This document shows positions 1 to 6,954 of a stretch of 19,542 bases of DNA, piece after piece. Position 1 is the first letter of the stretch. The number at the start of each line of letters is the position of its first letter. Under the pieces are notes generated by a model. It was given only the letters and a program-made list of their open reading frames with translations. It searched no databases and was not told the DNA's origin. This stretch comes from JAQIBY01 sp964527535. GTDB taxonomy: Bacteria; Bacteroidota; Bacteroidia; Bacteroidales; ML635J-15. Where the stretch lies: the NCBI GenBank assembly GCA_964527535.1, contig CAZGPW010000035.1:1-19542 (forward strand), written 5' to 3'. The position numbers were made by a program, and so were the translations under genes.

Positions 1-57
1 ATGAAAAAAACAGACTTAGAAAAACATTTGTAGCAACAAAATCGAAAAAATATCAGC

Positions 58-402
58 TTATCTCACTGAATACCTGCGTTTTGTTAAAGTAAAATCCGAT
101 TTAATAAACTTCCCCTGGTGACGGTAAAAATTTGCTGCTTCATTTTTGAAAAAAAGAAACTGCGGATAATCAGAAGCTTTTAAATTAAGGCCGGCAATAC
201 TGTCTAAATGTTTAATTATTAAGGCATAATCTGTTCCTTCGTTGTATTGTTTGATTAATTCCAGATAATCATCATAGTGTGAATAATCCTTTATTCCGCG
301 TTCCTCTGCATTGAAGGTTCCATATTGTCCGAACGATGCAGATAGATTGAAAAATAATCCTACTGCTATCACAATAATCTTTAGTAATAATTTTGATTTC
401 AT
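58..402 (-). CDS. Short secreted hypothetical protein, possibly truncated
   Basis: I do not recognise this protein. It has 114 residues from the chosen ATG. An ATG four codons upstream (414) is also open, but the later one gives a cleaner signal peptide: Lys-rich start, hydrophobic stretch, then a cleavage-like Ser-Phe-Gly-Gln near residue 26. Export to the periplasm or beyond is therefore likely. The mature part is rich in Tyr, Asp and Lys and is predicted by eye to be helical. The segment with Asn-Glu-Ala-Ala-Asn-Phe-Tyr-Arg-His-Gln-Gly-Lys-Phe looks like the start of a tetratricopeptide-type helix pair, but it ends abruptly in a basic tail. This could be the front of a longer TPR protein cut by a frameshift. 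The window edge is too close to judge. No promoter with a convincing TAnnTTTG box was found. Confidence 0.5.
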   Translation of the reverse strand: MKSKLLLKIIVIAVGLFFNLSASFGQYGTFNAEERGIKDYSHYDDYLELIKQYNEGTDYALIIKHLDSIAGLNLKASDYPQFLFFKNEAANFYRHQGKFIKSDFTLTKRRYSVR

Positions 403-691
403 TGCTTGTCGCATATCACATGTAACACTTATATCTGCTGTTTTTGTGTCAAATTTCCGGAATTAAGAGAATCTTAGTATTCCGGTTAAAATAAAGTAAG
501 CTTATCTAAAATTTAGCAAACCCTAAAATCAGGCCAAAATTATTAACAAATTCGGAGATAGTAAAGGAAAGTTTAAAACTTTATCAGAATTAAGTCTTAA
601 CCAATTTTTTTGTATTGCATAAAAATATAGGTTAAGCAGGGAAGCTTAAATTCAATTAGTAAATGCAACTTTCAGGAGTGTTAATGTAAAC

Positions 692-718
692 TTTTCCATT
701 AAATTCGTGGCAGAACCA
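692..718 (+). repeat. Copy A of a 27-nt dispersed motif (TTTTCCAyTAArTT...AGAACCA)
   Basis: This 27-nt stretch matches 3660-3686 at 21 of 27 positions in the same orientation, and all six differences are transitions. The copy at 3660-3687 is one terminus of the inverted-repeat element described at 3472-3687, so this is probably a solo or decayed end of the same dispersed element. No partner in opposite orientation was found near it. The T9SS cargo gene lies between this copy and that element. Confidence 0.45.
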
Positions 719-760
719 GCATTCTTAAAACCGTTATCGAAAAAATCATAAAAGCATATC

Positions 761-1022
761 AGGGCTAAAGCCCTTTCTTTTTTATATTTCGCCTTAAAAC
801 CCCGACATAAAGGCCTTGGTTAATCGGCTCTAGAACGTGAGACCACCAACCCCGAAGTGGGTTGAATGATCTTCGGCCTTTTTATTCGGTAAAGACTCTT
901 GAGCAACCGCCTACCCCTGACATTCAGCTCGGGGTTAATCGGCTTTAGTTAAACACACGCTTAACCCCCGTCCCTCAGGTCGGGGTGATAAAAATATGAT
1001 AGATGGAATGGGCTTTAGCCCT
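761..1022. repeat. REP-like palindrome cluster in the 415-1135 intergenic region
   Basis: The 721-base gap between the two leftmost genes contains no credible reading frame. Instead it holds a dense set of small palindromes. AGGGCTAAAGCCC at 761-773 recurs in inverted form at 1010-1022, bounding the block. Inside are CAACCC/GGGTTG around a 6-nt loop (847-864), a hairpin with CCCCG/CGGGG arms (about 965-986), and two direct copies of a unit ending in GGTTAATCGGCTyTAG (800-833 and 914-948). This layout is like bacterial REP/BIME clusters, which are often dispersed in many copies. No RAYT or IS200-like transposase is in the window. The remaining 415-760 part is AT-rich and shows only the 27-nt repeat at 692. 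Confidence 0.6.
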
Positions 1023-1135
1023 ACAGTATTTATCAATTAAGTATAGCATCTGAAATCTAATGTCAATAACATTGATAAATGCAGTAAAACGAAAAAAAAC
1101 AAAACCTGGGTCGTCAGATTAGGCTGAACATGACA

Positions 1136-3310
1136 CTATTTTTTAATGATCTTTTTTGTTACTACTGAGTTTCCTGTGTGAATGTGAATAAAGTAGAGCC
1201 CTGCTTTCAAATGATCCAAGGCAATAATGGTTGCATTGTTATCAATGGCCTTGCTGAATATATGCCTTCCTTCGGCGGTAAAAAGCTGGATGTTTTTCAA
1301 GTTTTTTCCTTCAATCCTGATGTGGTCGTTGGCCGGATTTGGATATAACTTAATGTGGCTTTGTGAATCGTGCTCCTTAATGTCAACCGGAAAATCTACA
1401 ATGATATCAGGTGGAAAACCTGCATAAGAAAAGCGAGTTGCTGTAATGGCATCAATATCTTCATCCAGCGGTTCGAGTGAAAACACATCAGAGGTACCAT
1501 TAAGGAAGGAATAATAAATATGACATGGGTCTAAACCTCCCGATTCATCGTTTGAACTTGTCCAGTCATCCGCAGCAACACTGAACAACAAGGCCAGCTT
1601 ATAACCTGTAGGCGCAGTGATGCTGTCATACACCCAGCCAAATTCAATGGCATCCAGGTCCAGGCTGTCTTCAAGGCCAAGGTGTGTCTCACAATTGACG
1701 ACCTCCTGAACGTCGTTGATGGCAATGTATTCATATACAGAGCCCGGGTTGAGCCCATGATGAGCTTCGTGGCTGGGGGTAAAATAAAACCTGTGGTTCA
1801 GTGACGGATCAAAATTATAAGCCAGGGCATTGACGTCATCATCATCGTCATTCAATAAAGTATCGGGATTGGGTGCCAGGTTGATGTGTATATCACTTTC
1901 ACTCCACAGTGAATCTGTAATTACAGGCGGGGATGGAACGGATAATGAAGACAGCATAACCGAAAACACTTCATCCGCACTGCTTGTTGACCCGTAAATA
2001 TTGTTGTTAAAGGTTGATCCGGAATTAACAGGAACGCCATAGTACCCTGAGAAATTGTATGACCAGTTCTCTGCATAATTGTCGGAATAGGATACCAACA
2101 GGTGATCGGCTGTTTGCACCAACCCATCTGAAAACTGATCTATGGGAGATAAGCCGGGGCCATAGGGCATGTCCTGCAATGAAGACTCCATCAATGCCAT
2201 TCCGTTGATGTTGAAAAAATCGCCGGGAATATACATATCCTCTCCGTCACCACAAGGTACTACTGTTGCCGGTATAGCCGGATCGGGGATGGGATCCGAA
2301 GCAAAAAAATCCGCATCATCCATAATGCCATTTGTTGGCGTTGTCATTTGTGTTCCAAAGAACGGGTAAGCATCTCCCGGATCAAAAAATTCATCCCCGT
2401 CTTGGTTCGGGTCACTCATCTCGCTGTCAGAACCTATATCCAATGAAAAATACATATGCGGGTCTTCAGGGTCTGGCGGGGCTGGTATCGGTTCAAAGCC
2501 AATGATCAATGTGCCTTTGGCATAGCAGGTAGCATAGTCTTTCTGGCTTCCTGAATAAATGAATCCCGGATTTTTGATAACGGCAGTATCCTGTGATTCA
2601 AAAAACACATCAATGGTATCACCAAAGTTCATTAACATATTGCCTGACTTGATGATATGTTTTCCGTCGCGACCATTAACCCCGGGGCTGTTAAAAATAA
2701 AGTTGTTTTCAGTGATGTCTTGTGAATTAAAAAGCAATGTGCTGCTGATTGATATTGAATCTTCATTGATGTTTTCATGGTCTGTCCAGCCGGAGCTTGA
2801 AACCTCAATCTGGTAATTGACGACCACAGGATCTCCTTCCGATTGGTCTGTTCCCGGCATTATTTTAATGCCTGTGTCAAAGGAGAAAGCATTCACTGCT
2901 GACGCTCGATACGAGTCTGTTTCAACCAATGTATATACATGTGACCATTGCTGGAAGTCCATTTCAATCAAATTACTTTCATCTCCTTTAATGTGCAGGT
3001 GAGATGAATTATTAGCCCTGGTTGTACCACAATCAGATGTACAGTGGTTTGAATAGGAACGGCCGGCTATGTAATCGTAGGTTTCTCCCCACAGTGTACC
3101 ATCTTGCGTCCATGGTATTATATTGTGAGACTGGGTATTACAGTTTTGTGGAGCAGGTGTGCAGTTGTGTGCCGTCCTGATTTCTCCGTCACCACTTACA
3201 TCAAAAATTACAACTTCCAGGCTTTGAGCAGAAAGATTGGTGGTTAATCCAATAATAAATGCCATACACAACAGGCAGGCAAAGTGTTGAACCAGTAGTT
3301 TTGTTTTCAT
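1136..3310 (-). CDS. T9SS type A sorting domain-containing secreted acidic protein
   Basis: This 724-residue protein has an N-terminal signal peptide (about residues 1-29, ending Leu-Ser-Ala-Gln). Its C-terminal domain from about residue 648 is typical of type IX secretion cargo: Leu-Tyr-Pro-Asn-Pro-Ala at 655-660, a middle strand, then Leu-Lys-Ala-Gly-Leu-Tyr-Phe and a Lys-rich end. It is therefore expected to cross the inner membrane by Sec and the outer membrane by T9SS, then be released or anchored at the surface. The body is strongly acidic and Cys-containing and matches no enzyme I know. An Asp-rich loop near 297-316 (Asp-Pro-Asn-Gln-Asp-Gly-Asp) looks able to bind calcium. Three acidic motifs of the form Asp-x-Asp-x-Asp-Ala-Ile/Leu-like occur near 488-496, 548-556 and 614-621, suggesting a repeated fold. 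It stands alone between two repeat-rich intergenic regions. The function is unknown; secretion is well supported. Confidence 0.88.
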   Translation of the reverse strand: MKTKLLVQHFACLLCMAFIIGLTTNLSAQSLEVVIFDVSGDGEIRTAHNCTPAPQNCNTQSHNIIPWTQDGTLWGETYDYIAGRSYSNHCTSDCGTTRANNSSHLHIKGDESNLIEMDFQQWSHVYTLVETDSYRASAVNAFSFDTGIKIMPGTDQSEGDPVVVNYQIEVSSSGWTDHENINEDSISISSTLLFNSQDITENNFIFNSPGVNGRDGKHIIKSGNMLMNFGDTIDVFFESQDTAVIKNPGFIYSGSQKDYATCYAKGTLIIGFEPIPAPPDPEDPHMYFSLDIGSDSEMSDPNQDGDEFFDPGDAYPFFGTQMTTPTNGIMDDADFFASDPIPDPAIPATVVPCGDGEDMYIPGDFFNINGMALMESSLQDMPYGPGLSPIDQFSDGLVQTADHLLVSYSDNYAENWSYNFSGYYGVPVNSGSTFNNNIYGSTSSADEVFSVMLSSLSVPSPPVITDSLWSESDIHINLAPNPDTLLNDDDDDVNALAYNFDPSLNHRFYFTPSHEAHHGLNPGSVYEYIAINDVQEVVNCETHLGLEDSLDLDAIEFGWVYDSITAPTGYKLALLFSVAADDWTSSNDESGGLDPCHIYYSFLNGTSDVFSLEPLDEDIDAITATRFSYAGFPPDIIVDFPVDIKEHDSQSHIKLYPNPANDHIRIEGKNLKNIQLFTAEGRHIFSKAIDNNATIIALDHLKAGLYFIHIHTGNSVVTKKIIKK

Positions 3311-3471
3311 ATCGGTTTGTTTTAGCTTGTTAATCTTGCTTTTGTATAAAACTATGTATTCCTATAAATGTTTAAGTTATCACAAATTAAAATATAGCTA
3401 TCAAAATTAATTATTACATATTTAACTGGCAATTTTTTTTGATTAAATTTACACCCCTTCACATAAACTTT

Positions 3472-3687
3472 TTGGTTCTACTTCATTTTTAATGGGTTAT
3501 GATTAACCCGCTGCTTACCTAATCCCATTGTGTAATACCGGTAAGTTTCAATTCTGAAGTCGGAAGACCGAAGACCGGAGTCGGAAGATGTATTCATAAC
3601 TCCTGACTTCCGACTCCCGACAACATTACACCTAACTTTTTACCTTTAGATATTCCTGGTTTTCCACTAAGTTTGCAGTAGAACCAA
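3472..3687. repeat. MITE-like element with ~24-bp terminal inverted repeats
   Basis: The element starts with TTGGTTCTACT (3472-3482) and ends with its exact complement (3677-3687). Allowing mismatches, the inverted ends extend to about 24 bp with 19 matches. A second inverted pair, GTGTAAT (3530-3536) and ATTACAC (3625-3631), has almost the same centre. The interior carries GGGTTA/TAACCC (3494-3509) and a strong hairpin (3577-3617). There is no reading frame in it. The end motif recurs at 692-718. No clear target-site duplication is visible, because both flanks are T-rich. It occupies much of the 633-base gap between the T9SS protein and gapN. Confidence 0.5.
3577..3617. repeat. Perfect 11-bp inverted repeat (GGAGTCGGAAG / CTTCCGACTCC)
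   Basis: GGAGTCGGAAG at 3577-3587 and its exact complement at 3607-3617 enclose a 19-nt loop. Upstream, the bases from 3556 carry direct copies of the same short words (GTCGGAAGACCGAAGACC), so the left arm lies in a small tandem purine-rich array. It could fold as a hairpin in RNA or DNA. It lies inside the larger inverted-repeat element and has no T run after it, so I do not call it a terminator. Confidence 0.5.
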
Positions 3688-3729
3688 TTTTTTAATGAGT
3701 AAGCGGAAGATTACCCAACATTGACCGTG

Positions 3730-3813
3730 GAAATCTGTCATATCTGTGCTATCTATGTTCAAAATAAATAGTATAAAAATGGAACATAGACAACGCAAAT
3801 ATGACGGATTATC
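3730..3813. repeat. Long imperfect inverted repeat (about 31-nt arms)
   Basis: Arm 3730-3760 and arm 3782-3813 are complementary at about 25 of 31 positions, including nine perfect pairs next to the loop (CTATGTTC side). A 21-nt AT-rich spacer separates them. The RNA or single-stranded DNA would form one long hairpin. It lies about 80 bases ahead of the putative gapN promoter. It is probably a dispersed palindromic repeat rather than a terminator, since the arms are not followed by a T run. Confidence 0.55.
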
Positions 3814-3893
3814 AAGGATGGATTTACTAATCTTTGCAGCTTATCGAATAGCAAATCAACGGAAATAATCGGTTACTCATAAATTTTTATTAT

Positions 3894-3901
3894 TAATTTT
3901 G
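3894..3901 (+). promoter_or_regulatory. Putative -7 box TAATTTTG ahead of gapN
   Basis: TAATTTTG fits the Bacteroidota -7 consensus TAnnTTTG. Transcription would start near 3908, giving a leader of about 35 nt before the ATG at 3944. No good -33 TTG is seen at the usual distance, so support is moderate. Confidence 0.35.
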
Positions 3902-3943
3902 CCGTTTCTGTTGTAAAATAATGTATTGGAAATATCTTAAATT

Positions 3944-5548
3944 ATGAAAATCATAGTATTGCCGGAAAAACATAACATTCCTCAACATGTAATACCCGGG
4001 AAAATCATCCAAAACCAGTGGCTTGTTGGTGGAAAACTAAAAAGCTGGCAGGGTGAAATTCAGGAAGTTTATTCTCCTGTTCAGTGTAAATCAGAGGACA
4101 AACCATATTATCTGGGGTCATATCCCTGCCTTACAGGTCACGAATCAATGGAAGCCCTGGATGCAGCCATGGAAGCATTTGATCACGGGCGTGGAGAATG
4201 GCCTGTGATGAGTGCAGAAGAACGTGCAGACATCATGGGCAAATTCATGGTAAACATGGCCGAAAAACGTGATGAAGTTGTAAAAATACTGATGTGGGAG
4301 ATTGGAAAATCGCTTGAAGATTCTGAAAAAGAATTTGACCGCACCTTAAAATACATCAGGGATACAATCGATACTTACAAAAACCTTGACAGGGAAAACA
4401 GCCGGCTAAAAATAGAAGAGGGAATCATTGCCCAGATCAGGCGCACTCCTTTGGGCGTAGTCTTGTGTATGGGGCCTTATAACTATCCCCTGAATGAAAC
4501 ATTTGCAACCTTGATCCCGGCTATAATCATGGGCAATACGGTAATATTTAAGCCCCCCAAAGTAGGCGTCTTGTTATTTCAGCCCTTGCTTGAACTGCTG
4601 AGAGATTGTTTTCCTCCGGGTGTTGTCAATACAATATACGGTGAAGGCCCTGAGGTAGTTACCCCATTGGTAAAGAGCGGTAAACTAAATTCACTGGCAT
4701 TTATAGGAAGCAGTAAAATTGCCGATATTATTAAATTGCAACATCCAAAGCCACACAGGATGCGGTCTATTTTAGGCCTTGAAGCTAAAAATGCAGCCAT
4801 TGTCATGGAAGATGCTGATCTTGACAGTAGCATTCCTGAAATTGTTACAGGCGCTTTGTCATACAACGGGCAACGGTGTACCGCATTGAAAATGATCTAT
4901 GTGCACAAAAACATCAGGAAGGTATTTCTGGAGCGACTTGCCAAAGCCGTGGACAGCCTGAAAGTTGGTCAACCCTGGGAAAAAGGGGTAAAAATCACAC
5001 CCTTGCCTGAACCGGGAAAAACAGATTACCTTACCAGCCTGGTTAAAGATGCCCAAAAACACGGGGCTAAGCTTGTCAATGAAGAAGAAGGAGGCCATGT
5101 GGTACAACAAATATTTACCCCTGCCATTTTGTTTCCTGTCAACGATAAAATGCGCCTGTATTATGAAGAACAATTTGGCCCTGTAATCCCTGTGGCGGAA
5201 TTTGATGACATAGAAGAGCCCCTGCAGTATATCATCGACTCTAAATATGGACAGCAGGTAAGCATATTCGGAACAGACAGTGATAAAATTGCCCACCTTA
5301 TAGCGCCATTGGTCAATCAGCTTTGCAGGATCAATATCAATTCACAGTGTCAGCGCGGTCCTGATACATTTCCCTTTACCGGACGTAAAGATTCTGCCGA
5401 AGGTACCTTGTCGGTGTTTGACGCACTGCGTTCTTTCAGCATCAGAAGCATTGTGGCAGCCAAAGGTTCCGATGAAAATAAGGCGGTAATACGTGATATC
5501 ATCAGAAACAACAAGTCCAACTTCCTGTCAACGGACTATATGCTGTAG
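3944..5548 (+). CDS. gapN: GapN-like NADP-dependent glyceraldehyde-3-phosphate dehydrogenase (aldehyde dehydrogenase family)
   Basis: This 534-residue protein is an aldehyde dehydrogenase superfamily member. The family member it resembles oxidises glyceraldehyde 3-phosphate directly to 3-phosphoglycerate with NADP, giving cytosolic NADPH and bypassing the ATP-forming step. The catalytic Cys is Cys312 in Asn-Gly-Gln-Arg-Cys-Thr-Ala. The Asn-containing segment Gly-Pro-Tyr-Asn-Tyr-Pro-Leu and the C-terminal block Arg-Gly-Pro-Asp-x-Phe-Pro-Phe-x-Gly-x-Lys-Asp-Ser are GapN-type. The general-base motif is odd: where most relatives have Leu-Glu-Leu-Gly-Gly-Lys, this has Leu-Gly-Leu-Glu-Ala-Lys, placing Gly278 at the usual Glu site and Glu280 two residues on. 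It stands as a single gene, 150 nt ahead of the aminotransferase. Substrate preference is inferred from family resemblance; another phosphorylated or aliphatic aldehyde is possible. Confidence 0.88.
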   Translation: MKIIVLPEKHNIPQHVIPGKIIQNQWLVGGKLKSWQGEIQEVYSPVQCKSEDKPYYLGSYPCLTGHESMEALDAAMEAFDHGRGEWPVMSAEERADIMGKFMVNMAEKRDEVVKILMWEIGKSLEDSEKEFDRTLKYIRDTIDTYKNLDRENSRLKIEEGIIAQIRRTPLGVVLCMGPYNYPLNETFATLIPAIIMGNTVIFKPPKVGVLLFQPLLELLRDCFPPGVVNTIYGEGPEVVTPLVKSGKLNSLAFIGSSKIADIIKLQHPKPHRMRSILGLEAKNAAIVMEDADLDSSIPEIVTGALSYNGQRCTALKMIYVHKNIRKVFLERLAKAVDSLKVGQPWEKGVKITPLPEPGKTDYLTSLVKDAQKHGAKLVNEEEGGHVVQQIFTPAILFPVNDKMRLYYEEQFGPVIPVAEFDDIEEPLQYIIDSKYGQQVSIFGTDSDKIAHLIAPLVNQLCRININSQCQRGPDTFPFTGRKDSAEGTLSVFDALRSFSIRSIVAAKGSDENKAVIRDIIRNNKSNFLSTDYML

Positions 5549-5670
5549 TCAGCTGTCCATATAGTTGTTGGTTTCTGCTGAAAACTTTTCGGGAAGGAAA
5601 GAAACAACAAAAGCATCCCTGAGCTTTGTTAACGCATTAGCTGCGGATTCAAGGATATTGTTTAATTTGT

Positions 5671-5678
5671 TAACTTTG
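5671..5678 (+). promoter_or_regulatory. Putative -7 box TAACTTTG ahead of the aminotransferase
   Basis: TAACTTTG matches the TAnnTTTG consensus exactly. A TTC at 5647-5649, 21 bases upstream, could serve as a weak -33 element. The expected start near 5685 gives a very short leader before the ATG at 5699. This suggests the aminotransferase has its own promoter rather than depending on gapN. Confidence 0.4.
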
Positions 5679-5698
5679 TAGGCAAAAAAAACAATACC

Positions 5699-6808
5699 AT
5701 GGCATTATATCAATCATGGATATCGTATTTTTCCAACCTGGTGAAAGCACATGGCGGCATTAACCTGGCGCAGGGAATTCCAGGCTTTTCCCCTCCCTCA
5801 GATTTACTTGATATCCTTAAAAAAACGGCTTCGGAACAAGTACATCAGTATGCTCCCGGTCCCGGTAACAGTCAACTCCGTGAACACATTTATCGTTTAT
5901 ACACCGGTAAAATAAACAAGGACAACACCTCTTTGCTGGTATGCAATGGCGCTACCGAAGCCATTCACTTGTTGTATATGAGCTTTCATGAACCAGGGAA
6001 AAAATTGAAAGCTGCTGCTTTTGCGCCTGTGTATGAATCGTATCTGCATCTTCCCCGGATATACGGCGACATGTTTCAAAGCCTTGAAATGAGTGATGAT
6101 GCGGCAGAAATGCAAAGCCGGCTGGAACGCTTTTTTGAATCTTACCGCCCCGATGTGTTTTTTGTCAACAGCCCGGGCAATCCTTACGGGTTTGTTTTGG
6201 GAAAATCCTTATTTGACAGTTTGACAGACCTCTCTGTGCAATATGGATGTGAGGTGATCATTGATGCTGTATATGATAAACTTTGTTTTAACGGCGAGGC
6301 GTATTATCCTTTTGACAAATTCCACGCCAACGTGTTTTTTGTCAACAGTTTTTCCAAACTATACAGCATCACCGGATGGCGGATTGGGTATCTTTTTTGT
6401 CACCACACAAGGTATGACAGGATATCGGATGTGCATGACTATACAGGACTTTCATCACCTTCGGTATTGCAGGAAAGCCTTGCCCTGTTTATGAGCAAAA
6501 GTGCTCAGGCAAAAAACTATGTGGAAGAGACAAAACACAAGTTAAGTAATAATTACAAACTGGGTAGAGACATGTTGTCCAATGCAGGCTTTGAAGTACC
6601 TGAAACCGGCGGTGGCTATTTTATCTGGGCTAAATTGCCTGACGGTGTTCCGGATGGCATTGATTTTGCCAAAAAATTGTATGATACCTGCAAAACCGCT
6701 GTCATTCCCGGCGAACACTTTGGTGAAGATTATAAACCTTACATCAGAATCAACATCGCTCGTGACAGCGGAGAATTAAGAAAAGGGCTGGTTAACATTT
6801 GCAGGTAA
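5699..6808 (+). CDS. Class I/II pyridoxal-phosphate aminotransferase
   Basis: This 369-residue fold-type I aminotransferase transfers an amino group between an amino acid and a 2-oxo acid in the cytosol. Lys220 in Ser-Phe-Ser-Lys is the expected Schiff-base lysine. Asn161 (Asn-Ser-Pro-Gly-Asn-Pro-Tyr-Gly), Asp189 and Tyr192 (Ile-Ile-Asp-Ala-Val-Tyr) are the cofactor contacts, and Arg350 (Tyr-Ile-Arg-Ile-Asn) is the substrate carboxylate arginine. The N-terminal Asn-Leu-Ala-Gln-Gly-Ile-Pro-Gly-Phe and Tyr-Ala-Pro-Gly-Pro-Gly segments resemble the methionine/kynurenine (YbdL-like) group rather than AspC. At 369 residues it is slightly shorter than the usual 380-390. Exact substrate is not determined. 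The start is supported by a TAnnTTTG box just upstream. It converges on the minus-strand beta-barrel gene with a 146-nt gap holding a dispersed repeat. Confidence 0.88.
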   Translation: MALYQSWISYFSNLVKAHGGINLAQGIPGFSPPSDLLDILKKTASEQVHQYAPGPGNSQLREHIYRLYTGKINKDNTSLLVCNGATEAIHLLYMSFHEPGKKLKAAAFAPVYESYLHLPRIYGDMFQSLEMSDDAAEMQSRLERFFESYRPDVFFVNSPGNPYGFVLGKSLFDSLTDLSVQYGCEVIIDAVYDKLCFNGEAYYPFDKFHANVFFVNSFSKLYSITGWRIGYLFCHHTRYDRISDVHDYTGLSSPSVLQESLALFMSKSAQAKNYVEETKHKLSNNYKLGRDMLSNAGFEVPETGGGYFIWAKLPDGVPDGIDFAKKLYDTCKTAVIPGEHFGEDYKPYIRINIARDSGELRKGLVNICR

Positions 6809-6903
6809 GGATATCATGTAACGCTTTATAAAATACTTTTAACTTACTGGTAAAACCTATTTTATACCGATAATCAGGCTTTTTAAAATGTCAATAACAT
6901 TTG

Positions 6904-6921
6904 TTGAACGCAACTTGGTAT
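6904..6921 (-). repeat. 18-nt dispersed repeat, copy 1
   Basis: These 18 bases are the exact reverse complement of 19451-19468 (ATACCAAGTTGCGTTCAA). Both copies are intergenic, and both are followed on the repeat's own strand by an ATTGACATTTT-type word after different inserts. A 15-nt palindromic word just beside it (AATGTCAATAACATT, 6887-6901) also occurs at 1059-1075. Confidence 0.5.
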
Positions 6922-6954
6922 CAGAATTGTTTACTGTTCAATCATCCGGATTCC

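Noticed and set aside
1..33. Ten-codon frame starting at the first base (Met-Lys-Lys-Thr-Asp-Leu-Glu-Lys-His-Leu, stop)
   Set aside because: Too short, no upstream context because it begins at the window edge, and the next codons give no continued protein-like pattern.
3311..3420. Promoter for the T9SS cargo gene on the minus strand (TAGTTTTA box)
   Set aside because: The only TTTG upstream is about 28 bases away from the box, outside the usual 17-23 range.
3541..3820. CRISPR array from the repeated GTCGGAAG / GACCGAAG words
   Set aside because: The repeats are very short, irregular, partly inverted and without equal spacers, and no cas gene is near.
4859..5296. A 145-codon open frame on the minus strand opposite gapN
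   Set aside because: Complete overlap with a clear aldehyde dehydrogenase that includes the catalytic Cys, and no recognisable motif of its own.
6827..6866. 9-bp inverted repeat TATAAAATA / TATTTTATA after the aminotransferase as a terminator
   Set aside because: The stem is only A-T pairs with a 22-nt loop and would be unstable. It is likely due to base composition.
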